DNA of 64,000 nt. Origin: Atherinomorus stipes (taxonomy: Eukaryota; Chordata; Actinopteri; Atheriniformes; Atherinidae). Position numbers and translations under genes: made by a program. The notes under the pieces were generated by a model. It worked only from the letters and a program-made list of their open reading frames with translations. It was not told where the DNA came from and searched no databases. The stretch covers positions 2,463,001 through 2,527,000 of the forward strand of contig JALJCO010008621.1 in the NCBI GenBank assembly GCA_023101725.1, read 5' to 3'. Below are positions 1-10,097 of the stretch, in pieces (position 1 is the stretch's first letter; the number at the start of each line of letters is the position of its first letter).

Positions 1-1224
1 AGCTCTTTCATTCCTTTTAATTGTACATCCAGTAGACTTGCCACACTTCCCTCCTCTGTTCCTGTCTCCCTTGTGAGACATAAAGCACCCTTCACCTATT
101 TCCTCCAGCTTCTCATCTTCACTTCTACCTCTTCCCAAAAGCCCCACAAGGGCTCTCCATGCAGCACCCTGAAATATAGACCAGCGTAATGGCCCACTAA
201 ATTAACTCCTTGTAAGCATGGTTTAAGAATGGCTGTAATTAGCATATAATAGGTGTGGGAGAGGAGGTAAAGGGCCAGACCTGCCCTGGGGGCCCGGAGG
301 CTAAGCTGCGGCCCTCTCTCGTCTTTTTCTCTAATAGCACCGCAAAGTTCAGCCTTATAAACATGTCAGTGAGACGCATGATTAAACGGCACGGTCATTA
401 GATAATGGATACTGGACCTGTAGGCTGCCTGTCACATCCCCATCACACCAGCTCAGCGTTACCTTAGTGTAGTTTATGACAGAAAGACACACACAAGCAC
501 ACACAACTTCAGTTTATCATCTCTTATCATGCTATTTCCCAACTAAAATACCACATACAGGATAGAATAAGTAAGGGTGAGAAGAGAGAGAGAGAGATAG
601 AGAAAGAGAACGGCCCCAGTCCAGAGCAGCACCCTGACTGATGTGGTTCCAATAATTGCAAGGCCCTGCTTCCTCGTCCAAGTGCCTTTTACTTATTTAA
701 ACTGTTTGCTTTAAGCGCCACTGAAGCCAATTAGGAAAGGCATAATTCAATGGGGCAGGGAATGATGTGAGTAAAAAGGGGCTGGGGGGGGGGGGGGGGG
801 GAGGTACTGCCTTTCAGCACTTGCTTCATATTTTTCTTGTCCTTTCCTTTCTCTTGGACTTTTACCAGGAAAACCTGATTAAATAAGACCTTTTGTATCT
901 CAATTCTGATCATTGTGTAGATGGACCATGCATCTCATTCTCAAAGCAGGAGTGGCAATCTGAACCATAGTTTAACCGTCAACTTGTGTCTGTGAAGAGA
1001 TGTATCCCTCAGAGTATTCTGTAACATCCTTAACAGTGAATCAGGTCTTATATTTCCATTACTTTCCCATCACTTTTGTTTGGCTTTTTTATATTTGTGT
1101 GTTGAACTTATTTCCTGTCTGTCTTCACTAAGACATTCAGGGTTTGCACAAATAACATACAAATGCCTACAATATTATGACACAGCTCCACAAAAATCAG
1201 CCATTGCTATTGGACAAATGCACA
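1..1224. other. Unique noncoding sequence with short simple repeats
   Basis: No coding exon is recognisable on either strand. The stretch holds a short CA-rich tract near 485-505, a purine tract near 575-610 and an 18-base poly-G run at 784-801. The part around 180-430 is non-repetitive and carries AT-rich homeodomain-type words (TAATTAGCATATAAT, GATTAAAC). It could be a conserved regulatory element, but conservation cannot be judged from one sequence. Confidence 0.6.
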
Positions 1225-1228
1225 CAGT

Positions 1229-2686
1229 GGCCCTCATTTATCAAACGATCGTAGAAATGGTCGCACATCTGATCGTAAAAGTGGTCGTACGATTGGACCC
1301 ACGTGTGATTTATTAAAACGTTCGTATCGGTCCAATCTCGTCGTACGAACAAAAGAGGCTTGATAAATTCCACAGCTGAAATCCATCGTCATTTAAATGT
1401 CACGCCCACGCTTACGCCCTTAAACATGCATAATTATGAGGCTTTACCCAGCGAGGTTGAACCATGGAGAGGAGAGATTCTGCCAAAAAAAAGAAACTTT
1501 TGGGGGGGGATCAAGACAGAATTCCTCATTTGTGAGTGAGAAAGATTAAAGAGGTGCTGTTTGGCAGCTTAAAAACCAGAGTCAGAGACGTGCACAAAAA
1601 CGCTGCACAGAAGAGGATCAGTCAGCCTCACCGGTGTGAACGACTCCGGCTGAGATGTTAATAAAAGTCTCAATGTAGGCCTGGCTGATATGGTTTATTC
1701 GTTTTATTAGTTATGAAATTTAATAATAGCCCACATCTGATGGCAACATCACAATTCTTTAGCCAATGGGTCAGAAAATGTGGTCCAATATGATATTTAC
1801 CACCAAAAGATTTCACCGCTGCGCTCTAACAGGTGACAGGTGGATGCCGGTCAGATCCGAGCCTGACCCAGATGGGGACAGAAAAAATATAACTTGCATT
1901 TGCAAAGCTAAGGGACAGTCTACTGACTGCACTTATACAACTTTAAAGTATTGATTACTTATTAGAAATGGATCAGCTGAGCTCAGGTCTCCTCTGTATA
2001 GCCCAGCGGGGGCTGCAGAGCGGCTCCGGGCGCATCTTCTCCTGCGCATCAAAACTCTCCAGTGGTCCGAGCGATGTGCAGCACTGCACATGACAGGAGT
2101 GTTGTAGATTTTCTCAGAGTCTAAAGCAGCGTTTCATCCAGCCGGGTCCGAGTCGGACCGTCCAACACCCACCTGCCTTCCTGCAGCCCGAAGCAGCGCT
2201 CCAACTGGGCACCTGCGCGTGAGTGCGTACTGATGCCTACCTGCGCTTCTATGTGGCACGTTTACCAGCGGGGTGAGGAGATGCACGAAGAGTGCAAAGC
2301 ACTTACTCCTAGAACTATATGTTGATGATTTTAATAATTTGTTGAGACAAATGGAGGAATTAAATTCAGTCACAGCTATTTTTGTTATTTTGGGAATAAA
2401 TTCTACATTCCCCTTTTCCTTTTTCTTTGCAAATGGGTTCATTCTTAGTGCTGATATGTGAATACTTATATTTACATGACAGTTTCCGGTTTGGTAAATA
2501 ATATTTTCATGTTCTGCTGCGCTGCTGCAAACCCTCACTGACTCAAACTTGCGTACACGAACTCAGAGCTGTCGTGAGATTTGATCGTATCCTACGATCA
2601 CGTTCAAATTGATAAATGCCAAGTCTTGCGTGGAAATGGTCGTACACACAGATTTTCGTCGTACGATCGTTTGATAAATGAGGGCC
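1229..2686. mobile_element. Non-autonomous DNA transposon, Harbinger-like
   Basis: Perfect terminal inverted repeats of about 25 bp (GGCCCTCATTTATCAAACGA followed by TCGTA) lie at 1229-1253 and 2662-2686. The flanks give a 3-bp duplication AGT (1226-1228 and 2687-2689). They can equally be read as a 5-bp duplication CAGTG if the element is taken as 1230-2685. Inside both ends are repeated words of the type TCGTACGA and ATGGTCGYAC, as expected of subterminal transposase-binding sites. A 3-bp duplication and short GC-rich termini fit PIF/Harbinger. No transposase is present, so this is a deletion derivative of about 1.46 kb. The superfamily assignment is inferred. Confidence 0.75.
1542..1661 (+). 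pseudogene. Possible relic of a Harbinger Myb-like protein
   Basis: An open stretch of 39 codons without its own ATG reads KIKEVLFGSL, continues with a basic region and ends at TAA 1659-1661. The VLFGSL word resembles the start of the Myb/SANT-like accessory protein of Harbinger transposons, which works with the transposase in DNA binding. This would agree with the ends of the surrounding element. The match is short and from memory, so this is a weak call. Upstream, an ATG near 1464 opens a lysine-rich frame that soon stops. Chance similarity is a real alternative. Confidence 0.3.
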
Positions 2687-2690
2687 AGTG

Positions 2691-4117
2691 ACTTTTCCAT
2701 GTAATAGGATGCGATGCCAACTCATTTGAAAATTCAAATTTACTTTAAAATTAAATCAAGAGGTTTGACTAAATAATTGCATCAAGCATTTAGCAATTGC
2801 ACCAGCAGAGCCAGAGGGTCATTAACAGTGGATATTTCACACTTTCCACCAGGTCTGATAACTCTGCAGCTCTTTCTTGTCTGATTGTGAGTTATCAGTC
2901 TCCTTTTTATATGCAAAAATGTAAATTTGTTTTTCACTTTGTAAGAAAAATGAATGTGTGACGAAGTGAGAAAGCTGTAAATCCACAAGTCTCGTGCCCC
3001 ATGCATGACAGTTGATAACCTTGAGTGTCTTTGCACTCGACTGAAACCCATCAACAATGCCATCTCCATTTTATCCTGTGAGATGCTTTGAGAGGCTTTT
3101 ACTCCAGTCATCCTCTATGTTTGTGTTTCCCTCTGTCATCAGTTTTGTATTTAGCATGTCTTGTGACCAACTTTTAACCATAAGTATTCCCTGTTTTTTG
3201 CCACAAACATTTCTCGGAGTGTTTTGGTTCCTTATCCATCACTACTATGAAACCTATCTACTATCTGTTTTGAAACATTTGAGTGATTAATAATAGCAAA
3301 ATTCATATTCATCTTCCTAGTACTATTAGCAGCCACATCATCAATAAACACCAGTGACCCAATTTTACTGGCACCCATTTATGTCTATGCTTTAACACTG
3401 CTTTGAAAAAGTTTGACATAATGTGGTTTGGATTGCAAGACCTTCCATTCCTTCCACACCCCTCTCTTTCCATCCTTCTGGTGTAAATTAATCCTGGCTT
3501 AATCCATCTGAATTATAACAGTCTGGCCTCCCTTTTCTTAAGTGTTACCAGATTTTTTTTTCTTTTAGCTGAACGTTCTATATCAACATTCATACAAGCA
3601 TCACATGATTATTGACTTTGAGTTTCCCAGTTGATTAGTTAGACGAGAAATTTTCCTCATCACTCATTCCCAAAGCTAGACAAATAAACCTGGTATGAAT
3701 GCACCACCAGTGTATACATGCCCTTAAGATGGGCATGCTGACCTTCAAAAAAATAATATAAAAACACCATTTTAGTTTGATATTAATTCCAACACACACA
3801 AAAACTGTGTCTAGTTACTTGTTGCAGTCTTGAAGAGTTACTATTATTGTCATATCTTGTCACGAGGGCTGGGCGACATGGCCCAAAAGTAAAATCTCTT
3901 ATTTGCTAACACCAAACTGAGTCTTGGATTTTTTTTTCCCCCTTTCCATCTTAGACACGTACAAAACTGTTCAGAAATAACATTAAACTTAATGTTTTGC
4001 ATGTTAATATAACATATACAATAATAAAACAGATTGTAAATAATATTAAGCTTTTCCACAACATAAAGAGGCAGTGTATCTTCAGCAATATGCAATGTGA
4101 CCACATCCATGAGCTCT
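2691..4117. other. Noncoding sequence, no gene seen
   Basis: AT-rich unique sequence without recognisable exons, RNA genes or element termini. Short open frames here have no compositional or motif support. Only small poly-T and A-rich runs are visible. Confidence 0.6.
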
Positions 4118-5240
4118 TTTCATTAGGGGTTTTTTTCATTATACAAGACACACCATACCATACCGTCTTCTGCCCCTTATCCGGGGTCGGGTCGCAGGGG
4201 CAGCTGCCAATGGCTACATCAACACGGCGACAATCAGAAGAGAAGATGCAAAAGTGGCGTCTTGTCTTTGTCTTTTTATCTGCGTTTACACCAAGGGCCA
4301 AACTCCGCTGGAAAAGAGTGAAACCAGGAAGTGAAGTTTTTAATAGTATAATTCTCTCTTGATCCACTAGGGGCTGGCTCCAAAACAGAGCTAGTCCCCA
4401 TAGACTCCCATTTTAAAAACGCCAACTTCACAGCAGAAATAAACATTTTAACGGCCTGGTTCAAAAAATCATTTTAGGTTTAATAGGTCAAGTTTCCCTT
4501 CAAGTCAACTGTGAGGGGGTGATTTTTTTTTTTTATAACTCATTTAGATGTTGTTTAATCTTGAAATTACAAATAATTAGGGGCGTGTCCTTTTGATTGA
4601 CATGCGGCAGACCGGAAGTCAGCCTGCCAGTTGGTGGCTCTCCATTGGCTCCTTGTTTGCTCTTGGTAAGGTCTCAATCTGCAGCAAAGTAGCAAAATGG
4701 TGGTTTTTAGTCAGCTAATAGCAAGTCCAAACATGCCTTACCTTTATCCCGCTGCTTGGAAAGGCAAATTTTTCTTAGCTCCTATTAGTTTCGAGTGAGC
4801 TCGGTTTGCATTTAGCCCAGAGTATGTTGGCTGTCAATCATTTTCACCGTGGCGTTGCCATGCCCATTTCAGTATTTTCAGGGAGTGACAACACATGTGA
4901 CACAGCAAGAAGGCGACAGTGGGACACACCCAACTGGCTTCACTTTGCTCTATTCATGTGTAACCGGATACTATGTCCATCTCTATTAACGGTCTATGGT
5001 TTACACGAGCCTCGTCATGAAGAAATCCGCGTGCATACGAGGACACAAGAGTGTGTAGTATTCGATTTGATATGCACGTTAGGTGGCGCTATGACAAAAC
5101 TCTACCACGTCTGCGCACATGCTGAAAATTTATCTTAGATCATGCGATGCCGCAGAGGCGTGTCAGCCAAGACAGCCCTACAACATCCAGACTGGACACA
5201 CCGTGAAAATAATTAATTTGATATAAGCAGGGATGGCGTG
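4118..5240. repeat. Dispersed-repeat-derived sequence
   Basis: The block around 4165-4215 (cttctgccccttatccggggtcgggtcgcaggggcagc) matches the style of fish LINE 3' tails seen in reverse complement. The phrase ccccatagactcccatttt near 4397-4416, and the following GC-poor block with 'ggggcgtgtccttttgattgacatg', are wording I associate with common dispersed repeats in fish genomes. No ends or target duplication could be fixed. The open frames inside look random. This should be treated as a mosaic of old repeats rather than one element. Confidence 0.4.
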
Positions 5241-5348
5241 GCAGTATGTCATTCCTCCTCTGCTCTCTGTGTATAAAATGTCACCCTAAGCAATGGCAGA
5301 TGGTTGACTTGAGGCGTTTGTCTGGATTAGTCTGTGGGCTATTTGCAC

Positions 5349-5547
5349 AACTCCACTACTTCCTGAACATAAGCCAGCTCCTTTTTTTTTTTTTCCAAGT
5401 CTTTCATTACTGGACAAAAATCCAGGTGTGCCTGGCCTCAGTCACCACAATGGCCAAATGGCCAGGCACGCCTGGATTAATCAGTTTGTCCAGTAATGAA
5501 AGACAGGAAATAAAGGAGCTGGCTTAAGTTCAGGAAGTAGTGGAATT
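5349..5547. repeat. Near-perfect 200 bp hairpin (foldback repeat)
   Basis: The arms are about 5349-5440 and 5455-5547, with only a short loop between them. Outermost paired words are ACTCCACTACTTCCTGAAC at the left and GTTCAGGAAGTAGTGG at the right. Further paired words are AAGCCAGCTCC/GGAGCTGGCTT, GTCTTTCATTACTGGACAAA/TTTGTCCAGTAATGAAAGAC and ATCCAGGTGTGCCTGGCC/GGCCAGGCACGCCTGGAT. Differences are a T-run length change and a few substitutions. There are no flanking direct repeats, so it may be a foldback MITE with eroded flanks or a local inverted duplication. A transcript from either strand would fold into a long hairpin. Confidence 0.85.
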
Positions 5548-5950
5548 ATGCTGTCCATTGCTGAGGAGTTTTATAACTGACAGCTAACGTTAGTCTCAAG
5601 TGAGTTAGCTTACCAATCCAGGAGAAAAGTAGCCATTTCAGTGTTTTGATACCATGGAAAATCTTATTGTGGGTCCATCTAGTGTAGGCTTCACCAAAAT
5701 TTACTCTAGTTTTTGCACTACTCGGGTCACTCCTCTTCTGAGACAGATAATATCTCTGAGGCTCTGAAGCAACTGCTTGACTTGCCGACTCCACCATTTT
5801 CCTAAGTGTCAGCCTAGCTGTGCTAAACATACTATTGCAACATATTTGGCAACCTGCAATGACGGACTGTATTGGCTTGTAGATGTAAACATAGCACCAT
5901 TGTTGAACCATTAAAGGAGTGATGACATAGCAGTAAAAACTGGTTCATGT
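5548..5950. other. Noncoding spacer
   Basis: Unique sequence between the hairpin and the next element. The minus-strand open frame across it has no recognisable domain and no coding-type bias. Nothing else is seen. Confidence 0.55.
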
Positions 5951-5955
5951 AGTTG

Positions 5956-6341
5956 CAGGGTTCCTACAGCTTAAGGGAAGTTAAATTTAAGACTTTTTAA
6001 GACTTTTTTACGGTGGCGTTGAACTGCCAGAGCGATGAAATAAATGTTGGAGCCAAATCTCGTTAAAACGAGAAACTTTCTCGTTATAACGAGAAACTTT
6101 CTCGTTTTAACGAGAAACCTTTCTCGTTATAACGAGATATACTTCTCGTTTAAACGAGAAAGTTTATCTCGTTAAAACGAGATATACTACTTTAAATGAT
6201 GAAAGCTTTCTAATCATGTGTTGAAATTTTTAAGACTTTTGAAATATGAATTTAAGACATTTTAATGCCAATTAAGGCCTTAATTTTAGATTTATGAATT
6301 CAATGCCTTTTAAGACTTTTTAAGGATCCGCGGGAACCCTG
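5956..6341. mobile_element. 386 bp miniature inverted-repeat element with palindrome array
   Basis: Ends are CAGGGTTCC (5956) and GGAACCCTG (to 6341), flanked on both sides by AGTTG (5951-5955 and 6342-6346). Subterminal repeats of TTTAAGACTTTTTAAGAC occur near both ends in opposite orientation. The CAGGGTTCC termini resemble hAT elements. hAT duplications are normally 8 bp, so the 5-bp duplication leaves the superfamily open. No protein is encoded. The centre contains the array described separately. Confidence 0.75.
6058..6182. repeat. Array of six 16-bp palindromes, about 21-bp period
   Basis: Six copies of TCTCGTT-NN-AACGAGA start at 6058, 6079, 6100, 6122, 6144 and 6167. The central two bases are AA, AT, TT, AT, TA and AA. 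Spacers are AAACTT-like in the first part and TATACT-like later. Each unit is self-complementary and could be a dimeric protein-binding site or a small cruciform. The spacing of 21-23 bp is close to two turns of B-DNA. It lies inside the 386 bp miniature element and is far more regular than anything around it. Confidence 0.95.
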
Positions 6342-6346
6342 AGTTG

Positions 6347-6740
6347 ACATTACTGCATATATAAGTACTCCAAAGATAAAAACATCACTTTTTATAGCGG
6401 GGGATTGTTTTGGCAGCTAGACTTCCCTTCCTCAGTAAAAGAGTTGGGTGCGGTAATGATATGCAGCTTTACCCAGAGACCAAGTTGACTTCATTTTGAT
6501 TGGCTACACCTTATTTGGCTATAACCTTATCTAGAGAAAGTAGGTCAAGCTGCGGGTCGGACTTTGCTAAGGGCTATCTGTTAGCAACGTGCATTTCAGA
6601 GAGTGAGCTGTGTTTATTAGACAAGACAGCACTTAGAAAATAAACTTACAGGTAATGACAAGGTTGTGGTTGCCTCCCTCAGTGTTGCTGCAGAAGTATA
6701 CTTTTAAATCCATTTGTTTGAAAACCCAGACCCGACTGCT
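6347..6740. other. Noncoding, possibly part of an adjacent repeat
   Basis: No exon seen. The stretch directly precedes the minus-oriented dispersed repeat ending at 7043 and may contain its other half, but no terminal match could be fixed. Confidence 0.4.
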
Positions 6741-6744
6741 CAGC

Positions 6745-7043
6745 AGTTAGCCTACTCAGCTCCACTCGCGACACGCAGTTGAATCAGCCAAGGGAGGGCG
6801 TGAGAGTGGAGAGTGGAAGGAGAGAGGAGGGGGAATGCTGTTTGCTTGATAGTGTGCTCTTATTGGAGCAATTAAATTGCTGCTGTCTGATTCAACAGTT
6901 TTTGAACAAAGAAACAAAGCTGACAGACCATAAACAGGGACTTTAATACTCACTCTGGACATTCACATGGCCTCATCAGTGCACAACAGATCATATTATA
7001 CCCCCAAAACCCCAGAAAAGTGAAATTTGATGTCTTGGCACCT
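6745..7043 (-). mobile_element. TTAA-flanked dispersed repeat, copy A (minus)
   Basis: Read on the minus strand this begins AGGTGCCAAGACATCAAATT next to TTAA (7044-7047). It matches the copies at 9720 and 17514 over about 300 bp. Shared words are TAATATGATCTG, GTGCACTGATG, AGAGCACACTATCAAG and ACAGCAG. A TTAA flank suggests a Kolobok- or piggyBac-type element. The inner boundary is uncertain and no transposase is present. Confidence 0.65.
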
Positions 7044-7047
7044 TTAA

Positions 7048-9357
7048 ATTTTCTTTTAGATTTATTTTCTGGCTAAATAAAAGGAAATGCAGTACTTTTA
7101 TTCTGCACCCCTCTATACACCTCGTGGAGGTATTATTTTCTAAAAAAATAAAATAAAATAATAAATAAAAAAAAACTTTTAATCAAAATCGAACATTCAA
7201 CTTTTAAATGAAGAAATGGTACACAGATCCTTCTGTCCACCGTTACCATTTTCATTGAGAACCAAATCTGAATTAGCTAAAATTTCAAATAATGTAACTC
7301 TATAGCTGTGTCAATGTTGACATACAGTATTTAGACATGTAGCCTACTTCATCTTAGCTTCAATATGTAACTGATGACTCAGAGATTTCAGCAGAGCAGG
7401 AAGAAAACAGAGCAAATCAGTAAAAGGCAGTTTAGTGTTTTTGTTTTGGTAACAGCACCACACTCAACACCTAGTTGGGAAAGAATGAAAAAACCATACC
7501 TCTTCATGTCTGTCCACTTCAGACATTCATCCATTCTTTGGAGGTTTTCAGATTCATAAGTACTGAAACTGGTAGAGACCTTCACTCATTCTAACAGCTG
7601 TTTAATAAATGTGATTGCAAATGGAACTTGTCACTTGCACTGGGGAGAGCTGGCCAGTCAATACCTTAGCTGGCAGGTGCCTGGGGTCACATATAAGTCA
7701 GCAAGTGATGGATATGTATCCAATAATTGATGTAGGGCAGCTGTTATTGTCAGTTTGGCTCCTGCCTCTATTGCTTATTAAAAGCTGTTGGCCTTAAGTA
7801 CCAGCCAGCCAATTACTGAGGAAGTGAGGTGACTGTTTAGGAGCCTGGACCCTTAGGCTTTCTGCAGGGAAAAGAAAAGAGCTACCCATTGTTTTATTAT
7901 AGCACACGTGCTTATCAGGTTAACATGTATGTGTGTGTTCAAAATTCAGTTTTTTTTTTTCCTGTGAACTTCCTTGATTTTATGTGAGGCTGTTCCATTG
8001 TTCTCCTTAAGTGGTTTCCTCAAACGTGTGCTTACTGTAATACAGTGAACATTAACGTGATGTGTGAACTCCTGCCACTCTTCAGGTCAAAATAGAGCCA
8101 ATCTCAGCTTTCTATTGTTGCTGTTGACCTTGCCGGTTTTATGAAAATCTGAGAAAAGTAGAGTGAAGCAAGCAGTACTGCTCTATGCTGACCTGCTGGC
8201 CTTGCCACGCACTGCTTAGTTATAAATGAATATAGGCAACTTTCACGGCTTCCTCAGTCTCAGTTCAAGGTCAGCTCAGACAATGATGAACTTTTTTGTA
8301 TTGTTTTAGAAAAGCATAATGGGAATCTCTACAAACATGCACTTTGAGTCCTGTGTACAGTAGGTAATGACATCCTGAATAAAGCAGCACCAGTGATGGT
8401 GCAACCAGCTTATCACAGCAGCCTTACAAAATCTCCCAGCTGAATGCACGGTGGGGAGGGAGGTGAATGAGCTGTAATAATGCTCACTGCTGCAGGCTAT
8501 AACCCTAAGACTGTGGGGAGAGAAGAAGGGGAAACTTTGGATGTGACCACGCCGTGTTGTAATTGTAAAACTCAGAAAGAGCTGCTGAAGCAGAATTCTG
8601 ACATGTAGCGCTGCTTTTCAGTTCTGATCAAAGGGTCCACCAGAACAGCAACTGATAACCCAATCAATTCACTCCTTTTGTTTTTCGCTGAATGATGCAC
8701 GTTTAGTGCTAACCTCCAGGCAAAGAACGAAGTAAAGGAAAGGAGGTGGGGGGTAAGAAAGAGGGAGGAAAGATGGAGGGAAAAGAAAGTAAGACAGGGG
8801 TGGACAAGAAGAGACCTGGGTAAGAAAAGGAGGATGTAAAAAAATCTGCATTTGAATTTAAGAAAGCAAAAGGGGAGGGGAAATTAAATATTCTTCAATT
8901 GTTGGTGATTGTGATGGATCTATAGAGCAGTATTAAGCTGTGCTGTAAGGGATGTGACGCACATAGGAGCCGATTATAATATAAAATATTTTAGCTGAGA
9001 ATGGAGTAAGAAGGCAGAAGATTGAGGGGAGATAAAAAGACTATACCTGTCTACCGCTTTCTTCATTCAGGAGCAAAGAGACTATGTGGTAGTCTGAGAA
9101 CTCAAGCCTGTAAAAGACAAAATGGGAGTATTTTATTGGAATTAAGAAATAGAAAGAAAAAGGCAAGAAATATGGATGACATTGTTAAGATAGCTGATCA
9201 AGAGGCTTCTACACATTAATCAATCAACTGGTTAATCAATTAAGGCATAGCCCAGTAGACAGGCTCCCAGGAAATAGACTTGTTGAAAGATAAAGTGTAC
9301 AACACAACAAGCACAAAAGCAATAATATCCACGAGTGTAATGACAAGCAGATTATCA

Positions 9358-9359
<2 letters not shown>
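7048..9359. other. Unique noncoding sequence
   Basis: No exon or element termini recognised. It contains an A-rich run at 7140-7170, a purine-rich tract at 8735-8880 and short unremarkable open frames. Confidence 0.6.
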
Positions 9360-9360
<1 letters not shown>

Positions 9361-9413
<53 letters not shown>

Positions 9414-9485
9414 ATTTCTTCATTGAGGAAGAAGATATAATATATATATATATATATTATATATATTATTTTATATTATATATAA
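9361..9485. repeat. (TA)n microsatellite, interrupted
   Basis: About 52 bases of alternating TA, then a short unique piece (tcaatttcttcattgaggaagaagat), then a second degenerate TA tract to about 9485. The whole is self-complementary and prone to slippage. Confidence 0.95.
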
Positions 9486-9719
9486 AATGCAGAATGACTT
9501 AAAATTAAACTACGCAATAAATGTTTGCTAAAGCAGGTAGTGGTTTTAGGGCAATCCTTCAGGCCTCATGACCAGCAACAAACTGTGGGCAAATTTACTG
9601 ATCAGCTGGTGAACTCCATGTGACATTTAACAGTTAAGTAAGCAACAAGATATTTCACTTGGAAACTGGTAAAGACCAGGAAAAAGCTACAAGAAGTTGA
9701 ATATTGGATTTATTCTTAA

Positions 9720-10093
9720 AGGTGCCATGACATCAAATTTCACTTTTCTGGGGTTTTGGCTGTATAATATGATCTGTTGTGCACTGATGAGGCCATGTGA
9801 ATGTCCAGAGTGAGAATCAAAGTTCCTTTTTATGGTCTGTCAGCTTTGTTTCTTTGTTCAGAAACAGTTGAATCAGACAGCAGCTTAACATTCTACGTAG
9901 TTCTATTTTTCTACGCAATTCATTTGCTCCAATTAGAGCACACTATCAAGTAAACAGCCCCCCTCCCCCTCCCTTCCTCTCTCCTGACGGTCTATGCACC
10001 GTCCGCTTCGCAGAGATTCAGTGTTTGATTGAGGGAGATAAGAAGACCTCTCAGAAAGTCATTCATCTCTGCAATACTCCACCAGTCAGGCCT
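9720..10093 (+). mobile_element. TTAA-flanked dispersed repeat, copy B (plus)
   Basis: Begins AGGTGCCATGACATCAAATT immediately after TTAA 9716-9719. A second TTAA at 10094-10097 follows CAGGCC-T, which may be the other end. It is closely similar to copy A in opposite orientation and to copy C at 17514. It includes an internal C-rich run (near 9958-9976) also present in copy C. No protein is encoded. The right boundary is tentative because the two ends match for only a few bases. Confidence 0.6.
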
Positions 10094-10097
10094 TTAA

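Noticed and set aside
2134..2538. 134-codon minus-strand frame in the Harbinger-like element
   Set aside because: No similarity to transposase or Myb motifs that I can see, and the frame crosses subterminal repeats.
3951..4367. Overlapping 121- and 138-codon frames on both strands
   Set aside because: Mutually exclusive frames over a LINE-tail-like repeat. Neither has a recognisable domain.
6058..6182. CRISPR-like array of repeats and short spacers
   Set aside because: The units are palindromes with 5-7 base, similar spacers inside a eukaryotic miniature transposon. There are no cas genes and the sequence is a fish genome.
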